64,000 nucleotides of DNA from Yponomeuta sedellus (GCA_934045075.1 OW203738.1:310001-374000), one strand, 5' to 3'; numbered from the stretch's first letter, positions 19,189 through 29,575 are shown. Notes: a model not told the origin generated them from the letters alone. Program-made: numbers and translations.

Positions 19189-20457
19189 ATGGCTAACAAC
19201 AAACAAATGGTGCAACAAGCCTTGCATAAAGGGCTTTTTCATACTCGCCCACGTACTCAGTCCCTGGGCGAAAACAGCACTGGAAACAATGAGACGACCG
19301 TAAGTGTTTCAACACATGAACAGTGGCAAACGGTAGTAAACAAAAAGAGACCCCTCAGTAGTCCGGAAGATAGACAAAAGCCGCAATCCAAACAACCCAA
19401 AGCAGATACATACTGGCTGAGTCAACCTGTCACACTTTCAAATAGTTTTTCTCAATTGGAGCAAGAAGCACCATATGTTCAAAATAACCCAATGAAACAA
19501 TCAGAAAACACAGAAAAAACACCAAGACCACCTCCAATTTTTGTAGACAAAGTAAGCAATATTCAACCCTTACTTGAACTACTCAATGTACATGCCAAAG
19601 ACAACTATGTCCTGAAGGTGCTGCGTAATGATCAAGTGAAGATTCAACCAAAAATACCTGAAATGTACACAGTTATAGTGAAAGAACTAGAACAAAAAGG
19701 AACAGAGTTCTACACCTATAAGCCTAAACAAGAAAGAGCCTACAAAGCAGTCTTAAAAAATATTCATCCGTCTACCTCCTTACATGAAATAAAAGACGCT
19801 CTAACTGAACTTGGGCACTCAGTTACAAATATCTGGAATGTCAAAGCGAGAGTGACCAAAATACCTCTACCTATATTTTTTATTGAATTACTACCAAGTG
19901 GTAACAACAAAGAAATATTCCAAATAAAATACCTCCTACACTGTCAAGTAAAAGTTGAAGAACCAAGGACAAAACGTGAGATACCGCAGTGTTCCAAATG
20001 CCAACAATATGGACACACAAAAGCTTATTGTCGGAGACAGCCGAAATGCATTAAATGCGCTGGCGACCATTCTTCGGCAGACTGCCAAAGAAAAACAAGA
20101 TCTGATGATGTTAAATGCATCCTATGCAATGGAAACCATCCAGCTAACTATAAGGGATGTATAGTATATCAAGACCTTCTAAAAATTAAATATCCTGCAC
20201 TAAGACAAAAAACAACACACGACACAGCCCAACCTTCAAACACTAAGCCAATTACCTATTCTTATGCTAAAGCTGTGAAAAACTCGCAGGAATCACAACC
20301 GAAATGCTACAGCGCTGGTGAAGACAGTAGAAACCAACCAAACGAACTGAAGGAATTGATGACAATGATGCAGCAAATCATGCAGCAACTAACCTCAGTA
20401 ACAAACCTCTTGGTTTCAATGACGTCAAAGCTATCAAGTTCGATTCGATTAAACTAG
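19189..20457 (+). CDS. Jockey-type LINE ORF1 (Gag-like nucleic-acid-binding protein)
   Basis: 422 codons. The N-terminal 130 residues are polar and look disordered. Residues about 170-240 form the domain that precedes the knuckles in Jockey-type ORF1 proteins (QERAYKAVLKNIHP near 182). Three zinc-knuckle-like motifs follow: CSKCQQYGHTKAYC (268-281), CIKCAGDHSSADC (287-299) and CILCNGNHPANYKGC (311-325). The C-terminal part has a Met/Gln-rich segment that could be coiled (LMTMMQQIMQQL). The protein should bind LINE RNA and form the ribonucleoprotein that carries ORF2. The ATG at 19189 opens the frame and no earlier in-frame ATG was seen. The stop TAG (20455-20457) lies inside the open region of ORF2, which is in the -1 frame. 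Confidence 0.92.
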   Translation: MANNKQMVQQALHKGLFHTRPRTQSLGENSTGNNETTVSVSTHEQWQTVVNKKRPLSSPEDRQKPQSKQPKADTYWLSQPVTLSNSFSQLEQEAPYVQNNPMKQSENTEKTPRPPPIFVDKVSNIQPLLELLNVHAKDNYVLKVLRNDQVKIQPKIPEMYTVIVKELEQKGTEFYTYKPKQERAYKAVLKNIHPSTSLHEIKDALTELGHSVTNIWNVKARVTKIPLPIFFIELLPSGNNKEIFQIKYLLHCQVKVEEPRTKREIPQCSKCQQYGHTKAYCRRQPKCIKCAGDHSSADCQRKTRSDDVKCILCNGNHPANYKGCIVYQDLLKIKYPALRQKTTHDTAQPSNTKPITYSYAKAVKNSQESQPKCYSAGEDSRNQPNELKELMTMMQQIMQQLTSVTNLLVSMTSKLSSSIRLN

Positions 20458-20534
20458 TCCTATGGAACGCCAATGGGCTATCCAAACACTTCCTTGAAGT
20501 AAAAACTTTTCTTAATCAACACAATATTGACATT

Positions 20535-23117
20535 ATGTTAATAGCGGAGACTCACTTTACAGAAAAAAGTCACTTTAACATGCCAGGGTATAAACTCTTC
20601 CATACCATGCATCCAGATAGAACAGCACATGGAGGAAGTGCTATACTTGTGAGAAACAACATTCGGCACTTCGAAATGGAACCATACTGTACGGAAATTA
20701 TCCAAGCTACAAACATCACAATAGAGGATTGGAAAGGCCCTGTAGTAATAAGTGCTGTGTACAGCCCTCCCAAGCACAATCCTACAGTAGCTGAATACAG
20801 CGAGTTTTTTAACCATCTTGGCAGAAGATTTGTAGCCGGCGGCGACTATAACGCTAAGCATACTCACTGGGCTTCAAGAATTACAACCACCAAAGGACGA
20901 AAATTGCTACAAACCATTGGCGCTCTAAAACTAAAAGTAGTAACATCCGGCAAACCTACTTATTGGCCGACTGACCGCAAGAAGGTGCCTGATCTCATTG
21001 ATTTTTGCATAACAAGAGGAATAAATACAGAAAAAGTTCTATGCAGCAGTAGTTGTGAACTCTCATCAGATCACTCACCAGTTTTTGTTACGCTAAATAT
21101 GAATGTTGTTCAAATGCCCCGTCCTTGCAAACTACACCACCGAAAAACGGACTGGGAGCTTTTTCGACACCTACTTTCCCTAAGACTGGATACCAAAGTT
21201 AGTCTTCAAAGTGATGCAGATATAGATAACGCTGTAGAACACTTCAATCAAACTGTACAACAATCATGTTGGGAAGCTACTCCGGAACCCAAAGAAAGAC
21301 AAGCTCCTCAATGTTCCCAGAAAGTTCGAGACTTGATTGCTGAAAAACGCAGATTAAGAAAAATCTGGCAAACAAATAGGTATCCCAGTAATAAAAAGAA
21401 TCTTAACTACATCACGGCTAAACTAAAATCAGTATTGGAGGAAGTGCGAAATGAAGGCGTTCAAAAATACCTTAGGAGCCTAGATGGCACAGCAGGTAGT
21501 GACTACTCACTATGGAAAGTGACCAAAAAACTTAATCATCCCCATCTTCAACAACCTCCAATCCGAAAATCAAATGGCACATGGGCAAATGATGACATGG
21601 ACAAAGCAAATACATTTGCTAACCACCTAGAGCGTGTGTTTATTCCTCACCCAGACGAAGGATCTACTAAGAGACAGGATGTGGCGGACACGCTAGCCAT
21701 ACCATATCAGCTAGATCCCCCGATACAGAAGTTTGCTAAACGCGAGATACTTGCAGCAATAAAAAACCTAGTCAACCACAAATCTCCTGGATACGACCTG
21801 ATAACGCCAACTACACTGAAACAGTTACCTGAGGAGGGAGTTTACTTCCTCACATATCTCTTCAATGCTATTCTTCAGCGAACATACATTCCAATGCAAT
21901 GGAAAGTTGCCCAAATTATCATGGTAGTGAAGCCTGGTAAACCTGTGGATGATGTGAAATCATACCGTCCCATAAGCCTGCTGCCAATTGCGTCTAAACT
22001 TCTTGAGACATTATTCCTAAAGAGACTAATGCCTATTATCTATGAAAGAAATCTGATACCAGAACATCAATTTGGATTCAGGCAAAGGCATAGCACTATT
22101 GAACAAGTACACAGACTGGTGGAGAAAATAAACGATACCTTTGAAAGAAAAGAATACTGCTCAGCGGTATTCCTAGATATTTCACAGGCTTTTGACAGAG
22201 TCTGGCACCAGGGTCTACTGTACAAAATCAGGGTATCACTCCCCATCAACTTCTACCAGTTTCTCAAAGCCTACCTTAGTGACAGATTCTTTCTTGCAAA
22301 GCATGGACAAGATTTGACAAACCTACACCCTATATTGGCGGGAGTGCCTCAGGGAAGCGTCCTGGGACCGGTCCTCTACATCTTGTATACGGCGGACCTT
22401 CCTGTCAGTAGTGAAGTCGTAACAGGTACATTTGCAGATGACACAGCTGTACTTGCTTCTGATGCTGATCCCATAAATGCCTCTAAAAAACTCCAATCTA
22501 GTATAGACGCAATAGCCTCCTGGCTTAAAGATTGGAGAATCAAAGCAAATGAAACAAAGTCAGTTCAGGTTACCTTCACTACCAGAAGAGACACATGTCC
22601 TCCAGTTACACTAAATGGAAAACATATCCCACAGGAAGATGACATCAGATACCTAGGAATTTACCTGGATAGACGTCTTACATGGAGGAAACATATATTT
22701 ACAAAGCGCAAAGCCCTAGGTCTGAAACTCAGAAACCTTCACTGGCTCCTCAACAGTAAATCACAAATGTCGTTAGAATGTAAACTGCTTATCTACAAAT
22801 GTATTCTGAAGCCTATCTGGAGTTATGGTATCCAACTTTGGGGCACAGCTGCAAAATCTAACACTGACATATTACAGAGATTTCAGTCCAAAACACTAAG
22901 ATTAATAATAAACGCTCCTTGGTATGTCACAAACGAGCGCATTCACCGAGATCTAAACATGCCTACAGTGGAACAGGAAATAAAATCCAACCTTACACGG
23001 TATAGAGACAGACTGAGTAACCACCCAAATGCCCTGGCATCAAAACTGATGACAAACCCAGTTACCTTCAACAGGCTGAAAAGGAGAGCACCCCAAGATA
23101 TGCTGAAAGCCAACTAA
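20535..23117 (+). CDS. Jockey-type LINE ORF2 (endonuclease-reverse transcriptase)
   Basis: 860 codons from the first ATG, but that ATG is inside the endonuclease domain. The frame is open from 20331, overlapping ORF1 by up to 127 nt, and the catalytic-Asn motif WNANGL is encoded upstream of the ATG (near 20460). No ATG exists in this frame between 20331 and 20535. APE-type endonuclease: AETHFTE (residues 4-10), GGDYNAKHTHW (near 102), SDHSPVF (near 179). Reverse transcriptase: FGFRQRHSTIEQVHRLVE (near 513), FLDISQAFDRVWH (near 545), AGVPQGSVLGP (near 603) and catalytic FADD (near 632). The C-terminal domain ends at 23117, about 120 bp before the poly(A). The endonuclease nicks target DNA and the RT copies the LINE RNA there. 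All catalytic motifs are intact. Confidence 0.93.
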   Translation: MLIAETHFTEKSHFNMPGYKLFHTMHPDRTAHGGSAILVRNNIRHFEMEPYCTEIIQATNITIEDWKGPVVISAVYSPPKHNPTVAEYSEFFNHLGRRFVAGGDYNAKHTHWASRITTTKGRKLLQTIGALKLKVVTSGKPTYWPTDRKKVPDLIDFCITRGINTEKVLCSSSCELSSDHSPVFVTLNMNVVQMPRPCKLHHRKTDWELFRHLLSLRLDTKVSLQSDADIDNAVEHFNQTVQQSCWEATPEPKERQAPQCSQKVRDLIAEKRRLRKIWQTNRYPSNKKNLNYITAKLKSVLEEVRNEGVQKYLRSLDGTAGSDYSLWKVTKKLNHPHLQQPPIRKSNGTWANDDMDKANTFANHLERVFIPHPDEGSTKRQDVADTLAIPYQLDPPIQKFAKREILAAIKNLVNHKSPGYDLITPTTLKQLPEEGVYFLTYLFNAILQRTYIPMQWKVAQIIMVVKPGKPVDDVKSYRPISLLPIASKLLETLFLKRLMPIIYERNLIPEHQFGFRQRHSTIEQVHRLVEKINDTFERKEYCSAVFLDISQAFDRVWHQGLLYKIRVSLPINFYQFLKAYLSDRFFLAKHGQDLTNLHPILAGVPQGSVLGPVLYILYTADLPVSSEVVTGTFADDTAVLASDADPINASKKLQSSIDAIASWLKDWRIKANETKSVQVTFTTRRDTCPPVTLNGKHIPQEDDIRYLGIYLDRRLTWRKHIFTKRKALGLKLRNLHWLLNSKSQMSLECKLLIYKCILKPIWSYGIQLWGTAAKSNTDILQRFQSKTLRLIINAPWYVTNERIHRDLNMPTVEQEIKSNLTRYRDRLSNHPNALASKLMTNPVTFNRLKRRAPQDMLKAN

Positions 23118-23234
23118 AACAATAAAAATTTATATAGAGAATGAGACAGTGGCCTCATTCCCTGCAAGCCCGGATAAATTCAAACAAAACTATTGCTAAA
23201 TGTTCCAGCTAACAGTTGCAATAAAACGAGGAAG

Positions 23235-23287
<53 letters not shown>

Positions 23288-23305
23288 AACTAAACCTGAA
23301 ACATT

Positions 23306-23698
23306 CTAATTTAAATAAAATATTTGAGCCAGATCGCTGTCGGGCGGCAGAGTACCAAGAAGGCTGGCGGCATTGCCTCGCTGTATGGCTAGGCTTATTA
23401 TTTGGCCAAAGTAAGCACCAGCCCTCGGGTCTCCTGAAGCGTCGACTAAGCGCGACGAGATCTCCTTAAAGAGGAGTTTCGCCTCCGGACCCCATGGCCC
23501 CAGAGTCTCGACTCCGAAAGGCACAAATATATAGCCCTGCCCTATGGCTGCATATTTGTGCCTCTTATTCGACTCTGCGTTGGACGCCGTCGCCCCTGCA
23601 TGGCAGGCGGTCGCATGGATATGGGACTGTGAAAGCGTATCAACACAAGTTGCGTCCCAGACCAGCGACCGCCCATTCTTCCATGAAATGAGAGTCAT
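23306..23698 (-). pseudogene. Non-LTR retrotransposon C-terminal fragment
   Basis: 130 minus-strand codons with the composition of the C-terminal, post-RT domain of some arthropod LINEs: SLVWDATCVDTLSQSHI, SNKRHKYAAI, YIFVPFGVETLGPWGPEA, ISLAIQRGNAASLLGTLP. No catalytic blocks are present. A CTCGT/ACGAG pentanucleotide array abuts its 5' (right) side, and the Jockey poly(A) and target duplication abut its 3' side. The clade cannot be fixed without the RT domain. Confidence 0.65.
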
Positions 23699-23710
23699 TC
23701 CGTCAGGCCT

Positions 23711-23818
23711 CTTGTCTCGTCTCGTCTCGTCTCGTCTCGTCTCGTCTCGTCTCGTCTCGTCTCGTCTCGTCTCGTCTCGTCTCGTCTCGTCTCGTCTCGT
23801 CTCGTCTCGTCTTGTCTT
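23711..23818 (+). repeat. (CTCGT)n pentanucleotide array
   Basis: About 20 units, nearly pure, ending with degenerate CTTGT/CTTAT units. It is the same unit as in the array at 15136-15256, eight kilobases away. Confidence 0.95.
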
Positions 23819-24404
23819 ATCTTAATATAGCAGTTTGCATATTTTACATTAATACAAGTAGTTCTTTTGTCGACGTGTATGCCACACACCTTGCGCTACA
23901 CTTGTGCGGGTAATCGAGTTGCGGCGCAGCACAAAGACAATCCCCAGGAGCCCTCGCCGATGTAGATTGGCGGTCGGGTGAACACTTCTTTTATATTTAT
24001 TCCTTCCATGGCGTCACACAAGCTTACGCTTAACAAGATATTGAGCACATTGTAAGAAGATTGGACATTATAGACGCTATTCCGAGATCAAAATGCCAAT
24101 ACGCTGAAGGCGTTTTCATGATAAAATATTAAATATAATGCACATAGTATACGTTTATAATAGTTCATTATAGGTTAAGTTACAGGGCCTGCGCTGAAAA
24201 TGAGCGCTGTTTTAGGATATATCTATCCACAGCTTATGCTGAACGTATGTCATGCATTCCTACTGACAGGAGCTTGTAAAAACCACTTTTTTATTATTTA
24301 TAGCCAAGTTCAGTCTGCATATTTTATAGGTAATATAACCATTGTAAACCTTGCATGACATGACAAATGTAATTTAATGTAATTAAATGTAATTCACAAA
24401 TTGT

Positions 24405-24570
24405 AGGTTTAAAAACCTATTTAGAGGCTAAAAATTTCACCCATGCCTGGATTCGAACCCGCAACCTCTGGCTATCCGTGCCAGCGCTCTACCAATTGAG
24501 CCAATGGGCGACTCACGGCATCAGTGAAATTTCGAACCTCTTTACACTATTCTCTGTATTACGTACACGT
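24405..24570 (-). repeat. Rep-A copy (partial)
   Basis: From TTTAAAAACCTATTTAGAGG through an antisense tRNA-like module (about 24440-24515) to TATTCTCTGTATTACGTACA. The tail part is missing. Confidence 0.8.
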
Positions 24571-24759
24571 AAAAATAGTAAATTGTAGGTTCAAAAGATT
24601 ACTTCAAAACACTGTGTTTATTTCAAAATTGTAGATAACTGACTGATAAAATATAAAATGGAACTTCATTCATATCCCGATGTATGTATGGAGTGAGCCA
24701 TGCTAGGCCTCACACTAGTGTATAGAGAACCAATTGCCGTCATCCGACGTCGAACGAAT

Positions 24760-24945
24760 GTCGACGATATTGGTGACTGAATCCCGAATCTCGAGACGCC
24801 TAGCGAGGCGAGAAGACGGCAGGCGGACCAGGACTAGTAACGGAGTGGACAGCGAAAGCTGAGAGACTACGGAAGGTGCTATGATGGGGAAAAGTTCTAT
24901 ACCCAGCAGTGGGCAGAGGTGGGCTGATGACGACGACGGTGATGA
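24760..24945 (+). pseudogene. RTE LINE 3' end remnant
   Basis: The end translates as YDGEKFYTQQWAEVG and a stop, the usual RTE C-terminus, followed by an (ACG)n-like tail. Upstream codons carry a stop, so it is a relic. Confidence 0.55.
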
Positions 24946-24988
24946 AAACTTCCTTAGTTGCACTTGCGCACGAAACTGATTTGTCATT

Positions 24989-25431
24989 ATACTATTTTTA
25001 TTTTTAATGCACTAACCCGTGCTAAGGAACCAATTTAAAAACCTATTTAGAGGCTAAAGATTTCACCCATGCCGGGATTCGAACCCGCAACCTAACTGCA
25101 AAGTAGGTAGTCGGGGCTGTAAGTGATGCAATTTGCTTAAGTCAGATGTCGCTGCCTGTACGTAATACGGAGAATAGTGTTCGTTCGTTATCAACCCTTG
25201 TATGTCCCCACTGCTGGGGCACGGGTCTCTTCCTGCATCGCAGGAAGGTTAGGCCATACTCCACCACGGGGGCCAAGTCCGGGTTGGTGGAGAATAGTGT
25301 AGAGGTTCGAAATTTCACTGATGCCGTGAGTCGCCCATTGGCTCAATTGGTAGAGCGCTAGCACGGATAGCCAGTGGTTGCGGGTTCGAATCCCGGTACT
25401 GGTGAAATTTTTAGCCTCTAAATAGGTTTTT
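24989..25431 (+). mobile_element. Rep-A inverted dimer carrying a nested Rep-B
   Basis: It is bounded by the 12-bp duplication TGATTTGTCATT (24977-24988 and 25431-25442, sharing one base). An antisense tail and part of the tRNA-like module switch, at the microhomology AACCT, into a sense head (AACTGCAAAGTAGGTAGTCG). The sense tRNA-like module is at about 25325-25405. Rep-B is inserted at 25181-25288. Confidence 0.85.
25181..25288 (-). mobile_element. Rep-B fragment inserted into Rep-A
   Basis: A 108-bp 5'-truncated Rep-B flanked by GGAGAATAGTGT (25169-25180 and 25289-25300), a 12-bp duplication of Rep-A sequence. Confidence 0.85.
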
Positions 25432-25439
25432 GATTTGTC

Positions 25440-26350
25440 ATTCTCAAGTCAATGCATGAGAATTGACACTGAACCATTTTTTTCTCAAATTACATCATGA
25501 ATTCAGTTTTCTTCACTGTAGAGTAAGCATTCTTGCTCGCACCATTTTAGTTTCCTTCTTAGACTCTGTAATAATGACCTTTGCGAGCACATTTTTCAAA
25601 ACACCTAACTCGGCCCAAGCCGATAGCATCAACCAGGAAACGTCACCACAAAACCGACCGCCGTGAAGCGTCCGAATCCCCGGTAACCCCGCTAATTCCT
25701 CCCTAGTGAGTGGACTAAGTGGTCTGCTAACTGATGGCACAGATTTGCTGCCCGCTGTATATTATAATACGTATAAAACGTTTTGTTTTCCGAAGTCTTT
25801 TTCTGAGTGCGTGCGAGTACTTGTAGAAAAAATGTAAACTACCAACTAGTTGGTTGAGACACTTAGATTTCCACTGAAGGCCGCGGTATGATCTCAGACT
25901 GGGTGTATTTACATGAGATTGGTACCAACAGCTCTAAGGAGGTTTATGTACATAAATCCTACATAGTTTGGGGCTAGGACATGTAATTATGCCGTGTGCA
26001 CAACACAATTGCTTGCACTACCGTCCCAGAGTATTTTGCCAGAGTACCAGAAAATTTCACTGCACGACCGAGATCAGAGAGAAAATAAAGGAGAGTTAAG
26101 GGGAGAATATGGAAAAACTAAGAATTTTGTTCTTATTTTAAATTACAATTACAAACTGAATTTCATGCGAATGAAGCCGCGAGAATAGTGTAAATATGCG
26201 AATTTATAATTTTTGTTTGTCACATGTGTTTTGGAATACTCGACTCAAGAATTATATCTTATAAAAATGCGATGACTCAAAAGCTTAAAATTCCTACGTC
26301 ACCGGAGTACTGTAAGTATTTGCTATTAATTTCAACTTTACTTTGTATTG
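25440..26350. other. Stretch without a recognised gene
   Basis: A minus-strand open frame at 25513-25740 (MPSVSRPLSPLTREELAGLP onward) has no motif I recognise. The rest shows no repeat or gene signal. Confidence 0.35.
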
Positions 26351-26354
26351 AGAA

Positions 26355-26455
26355 AAACGGCCTTGAAAGTTAGACAGACCGACGGACGCACCGATGGACA
26401 ACAGATCCTTAAAGGGTCCCGTTTTTTTTCTCTTTTCATATATGGAATCCTAAAA
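26355..26455 (-). repeat. Fragment of the GGTTCCGT-type repeat
   Basis: GACAGACCGACGGACGCACC and AAAGGGTCCCGTTTTTTTTC correspond, on the minus strand, to the start of the full copy at 45430-45960. Confidence 0.5.
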
Positions 26456-26779
26456 GTAATAAATAGGCACCCAACCTATTTACTAACTAGTGGCTACAGT
26501 AGATCTTCCCGCGGAAGATAGGTAGGCTGACGAGGTTATTTATCTGCCGAGATCGGATAGGGTTGGTCCCGACACGGCGCGGGCACGGCAACACGCAGCG
26601 CCGGCGCCAGCGCCGTGCCGAAGATTTACGGCCGACGCGCCTCTTCATAGCTTTTTTATACTTTGCCCTCCTTCAGATGGTAGAGATGTACAGAAGCACT
26701 TTCGACTTGTTAGCTATTATAGTTTTGATTTGTTACTGTTTCCATCATACATGAAAAAATATATTTAAAGGATTGATGA

Positions 26780-26955
26780 ATGTGAGTACACCTGTTAAGA
26801 TAAGAAGACTGTTTGCTGAATGTCAAAGTACAATGTAACATGAAAGTGAAAGCCGCTGCCTTCGGGTCGTAGTGTAGTGTAGAAAAAGGCAGCGGGGAAA
26901 AAAAATCCACTCTAACCATCTTTTCTCAAGTCCTCTTAAATCTAATACATTGATG
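26780..26955 (-). repeat. Inverted copy of the 13720-13915 repeat
   Basis: Shares GCTGAATGTCAAAGTACAAT, GTGAAAGCCGCTGCC and TCTCAAGTCCTCTTAAATCT with it in reverse complement. Confidence 0.65.
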
Positions 26956-26959
26956 AATG

Positions 26960-27058
26960 AAGACGCGGGTTCGAGTCCCGGCATGAGTGGATTTTTTAGC
27001 CTCTAAATAGGTTTTAAAATTGTTCTTAGCACGGGTTAGTGCATTAAAAATAATATAA
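26960..27058 (+). repeat. Rep-A 3' fragment
   Basis: The B-box side of the tRNA-like module (GCGGGTTCGAGTCCCGGCAT), then TTTTAGCCTCTAAATAGGTT and the tail CACGGGTTAGTGCATTAAAA. Confidence 0.75.
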
Positions 27059-27214
27059 ACTAACCTTTGTATTTAAATGTCACTGACAAAACAATGTCCA
27101 AAGGTTGTAAAATTAAATATTGAAAAATGTTGCTTGTGAATTGATGCTTCCGGTTTACTAATAAATTGTAGATTAGACCCAAAACAAATAGTGTTTCTTA
27201 ATGACTTTACTCGC

Positions 27215-27315
27215 CACTTCAGGCAACCCGTGACCACGGCAACTGCAACGCTGCCGAACCGTCGCAAAACATTTTACCTAATAAATAATCGCGATTGGAC
27301 CAGTTTAATATATAC
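27215..27315 (+). repeat. One arm of the 60125-type fold-back element
   Basis: GACCACGGCAACTGCAACGC, then TGCCGAACCGTCGC and CCTAATAAATAATCGCGATT: core plus right arm of the element that is palindromic at 60125-60283. Confidence 0.7.
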
Positions 27316-27799
27316 CCAAAACCAAGACTACGTCGCTCTGTTTACCCAGTAAATTATGCTTTTTAATTTTTTGGTTACTAGCGGCTGGTTGAGGATGGCC
27401 GAGAATAGAAAGAAGTGGCGCGCCTCAAGGGAAGCTTATGTCCTGCAATGAACGAACACGGGCTGAATGTTTGAGGACAAAATGCAAGGCTACGTCGCTC
27501 TGATCTCCTTAAAACGCGACTTCTGTCCATAAGACTGCAATCAGATAAGTTTATTCATTCGCCGCATAATCCAGCGCTTCTTCTGCCATTAACTCCACAA
27601 GCGTCATTTCCCGATTCAGATCGCGCCGCTGATGGTGTGAGCCTGCGGATGAAATATAACGACGACTTTTCGGTAGTTTTTATCTCTTCTTTTAGGGGAA
27701 CAATAGGCATAGGCAGGCATGAAATCACCAAATAGTCTTTTGGTAAGGTTCTGGTAGATTGGGTGAGGTAAAGTCTTATCGAAAACATCGTGGTGAAAC

Positions 27800-27875
27800 C
27801 CGCGCCTTAGTTGGCTCGCACGTAATGACTAGTCTTTTCTGTGGGTTAGGCTGACTAAGCTGTCAGGTATAGGTA
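27800..27875 (+). repeat. Rep-C fragment
   Basis: AGTCTTTTCTGTGGGTTAGG and CTGACTAAGCTGTCAGGTAT match the body of the Rep-C SINE. Confidence 0.55.
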
Positions 27876-27892
27876 GTGTTGCCGATTTGTAG

Positions 27893-28262
27893 TTATTGTT
27901 ATGAACCTTTGTATGTCCCCACTGCTGGGGCACGGGTCTCTTCCTGCATCGTAGGAAGGTTAGGCCATACTCCACCACGGGGGCCAAGTCCGGGTTGGTG
28001 GAGGATTGTAAGACAGTTGCGGGCCTTACTGTCAGAAGTTATCAAGCCGCCCATAAGGCCTCTGACATGGCTTAACGACTTCCATTATATGACAGCCGGC
28101 ACCAACGGCTTAGCGTGCCTTGCGATGCACGGAAGCGCTCGGAAAAATGCCACTAGCGGTAGTCACGGGACGCTCACCCATCCCGTACCTGACCGCGCCC
28201 GTTGTTGCTTAACCAAGTGATTGATTGCAATCACTCGGTTCGTCTAGGCCTCAAGCGCTTCT
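27893..28262 (-). mobile_element. Rep-B, near full length
   Basis: The most complete copy: on the plus strand from AACCTTTGTATGTCCCCACT to TAGGCCTCAAGCGCTTC. Read on the minus strand it starts at the tRNA-like end and finishes CAGTGGGGACATACAAAGG. It contains no ORF with a recognisable domain. Confidence 0.75.
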
Positions 28263-28547
28263 TTAGTAGTAGAGATTCTTCTATTCGTAGTAGAGACTTG
28301 ATAACATTCCTTCCTAATTGGTATAGATTTTTAGTTTTTCCATACATATTAAATTACTTTTAATCTAAGTCTGAAATAAATGAGAATGCAACTCGCAGTT
28401 GTGATAATTATCTGAGAAAATATTTCTTGTTGTATTGTTACCGGATAAACTTTCTAGGCTTTTTGTCGAAAAAGTTCGACCAGGTTTTAGTATATATATT
28501 TTTTATTTTTTTTAGTAAATTCACCTTCAGTGAAAAGTACTCGGAAC

Positions 28548-28690
28548 CGGCATGCGTGGATGCAACGACTTAAGAAAGGTGATGAAGCGATGGAGATGTG
28601 TCAGGATCGTGGCAAGTGGCAGTCCCTGGTCTCGGCCTACCCCTCTGCGATACAGGCGTGAGGTTATGTTACGTTACGTTACGTTATATT
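28548..28690 (+). repeat. Rep-D LINE 3' end with (TTACG)n tail
   Basis: CATGCGTGGATGCAACGACT through GGCAAGTGGCAGTCCCTGG to CAGGCGTGAGG, followed by GTTACGTTACGTTACG. Other Rep-D copies carry TATG tails instead. Confidence 0.75.
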
Positions 28691-28699
28691 TCTATTTTT

Positions 28700-29030
28700 T
28701 TTCTTTTACCAATCCACCCTTAGTACAATTTCCTTTCAAAGCAAAGCGAGATAACGCACCGGAATGATATTGTGCGCCAAAGAAGTGATTGGCCGCGCGA
28801 GAATTCCCTAATTATGTAGAAGATCAAAAGTTTCATTAGCGTCGGGCGATTTTAATTTACCAATTAAATTCCGCCGAGGGGATCAAAGTGGCTCGACCCA
28901 TCGATCCGGCTCGCGCGTACACTCGACCCATCTTCATTCTGAATTCATCTCTCGCACAAGTCTTTTGCTAAGAAATAAGCTTTGCTGGCCTACGACACTG
29001 GACAAAAAAGATACTGCAAGTGATGCAAAT
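28700..29030. other. Stretch without recognised features
   Basis: No ORF with a motif and no repeat family recognised. Confidence 0.4.
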
Positions 29031-29035
29031 TACTT

Positions 29036-29575
29036 CAACCAGATGTCGCTGCCTGTACGTAATACAGAGAATACCGTAAAGAGCTATCAACCAACCTCTG
29101 GCTATCCGTGCCAGCGCTCTTCCAATTGAGCCAATGGGCGACTCACCGGCATCAGTGAAATTTCGAACCTCTTTACACTATTCTCTGTATTACGTACAGG
29201 CAGCGAAATCTGGCTTAAGCAAATTGCATCACTTACAGCCCCGACTACCTACTTTGCTGTTAGGTTTTACATCGGAACGATATCACTGTACCCACATGAT
29301 TATACTATTTTTATTTTTAATGCACTAACCCGTGCTAAGGACAAATTAAAAAACCTATTTAGAGGCTAAACTAAATTTTTAAATTTGTCCTTAGCAGGGG
29401 TTAGTGCATTAAAAATAAAAATAGTATTATCGTAAAGAGGTTCGAAATTTCACTGATGCCGGTGAGTCGCCTATTAGCTCAGTTGGAAAGAGCGCTGGCA
29501 CGGATAGCCAGAGGTCGCGGGTTCGAATACCGGCATGGGTGGAATATTTAGCCTCTAAATAGGTTTTTTTTTTAA
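29036..29575. repeat. Rep-A complex copy, both orientations
   Basis: A short sense head fragment, an antisense unit (29090-29370) ending in the tail and AAAAACCTATTTAGAGGCTA, then a sense unit (29375-29575) with a tRNA-like module at about 29460-29545. The join at 29370 is an inverted dimer. Confidence 0.8.

Larger units (their letters stand above)
18761..23284 (+). mobile_element. Full-length Jockey-type LINE
   Basis: A 4.5-kb element with a 428-bp 5' UTR, ORF1, ORF2, a short 3' UTR and a 48-A tail (23237-23284). AAAATGGAACT occurs just before the element (ending 18760) and just after the tail (23281-23291), a perfect target duplication. Both ORFs are open. Together these mark a recent and possibly competent insertion. 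Confidence 0.93.

Noticed and set aside
28670..28695. Telomere-like repeat
   Set aside because: The unit is TTACG, not the insect TTAGG, and it is only a few units at a LINE 3' end.
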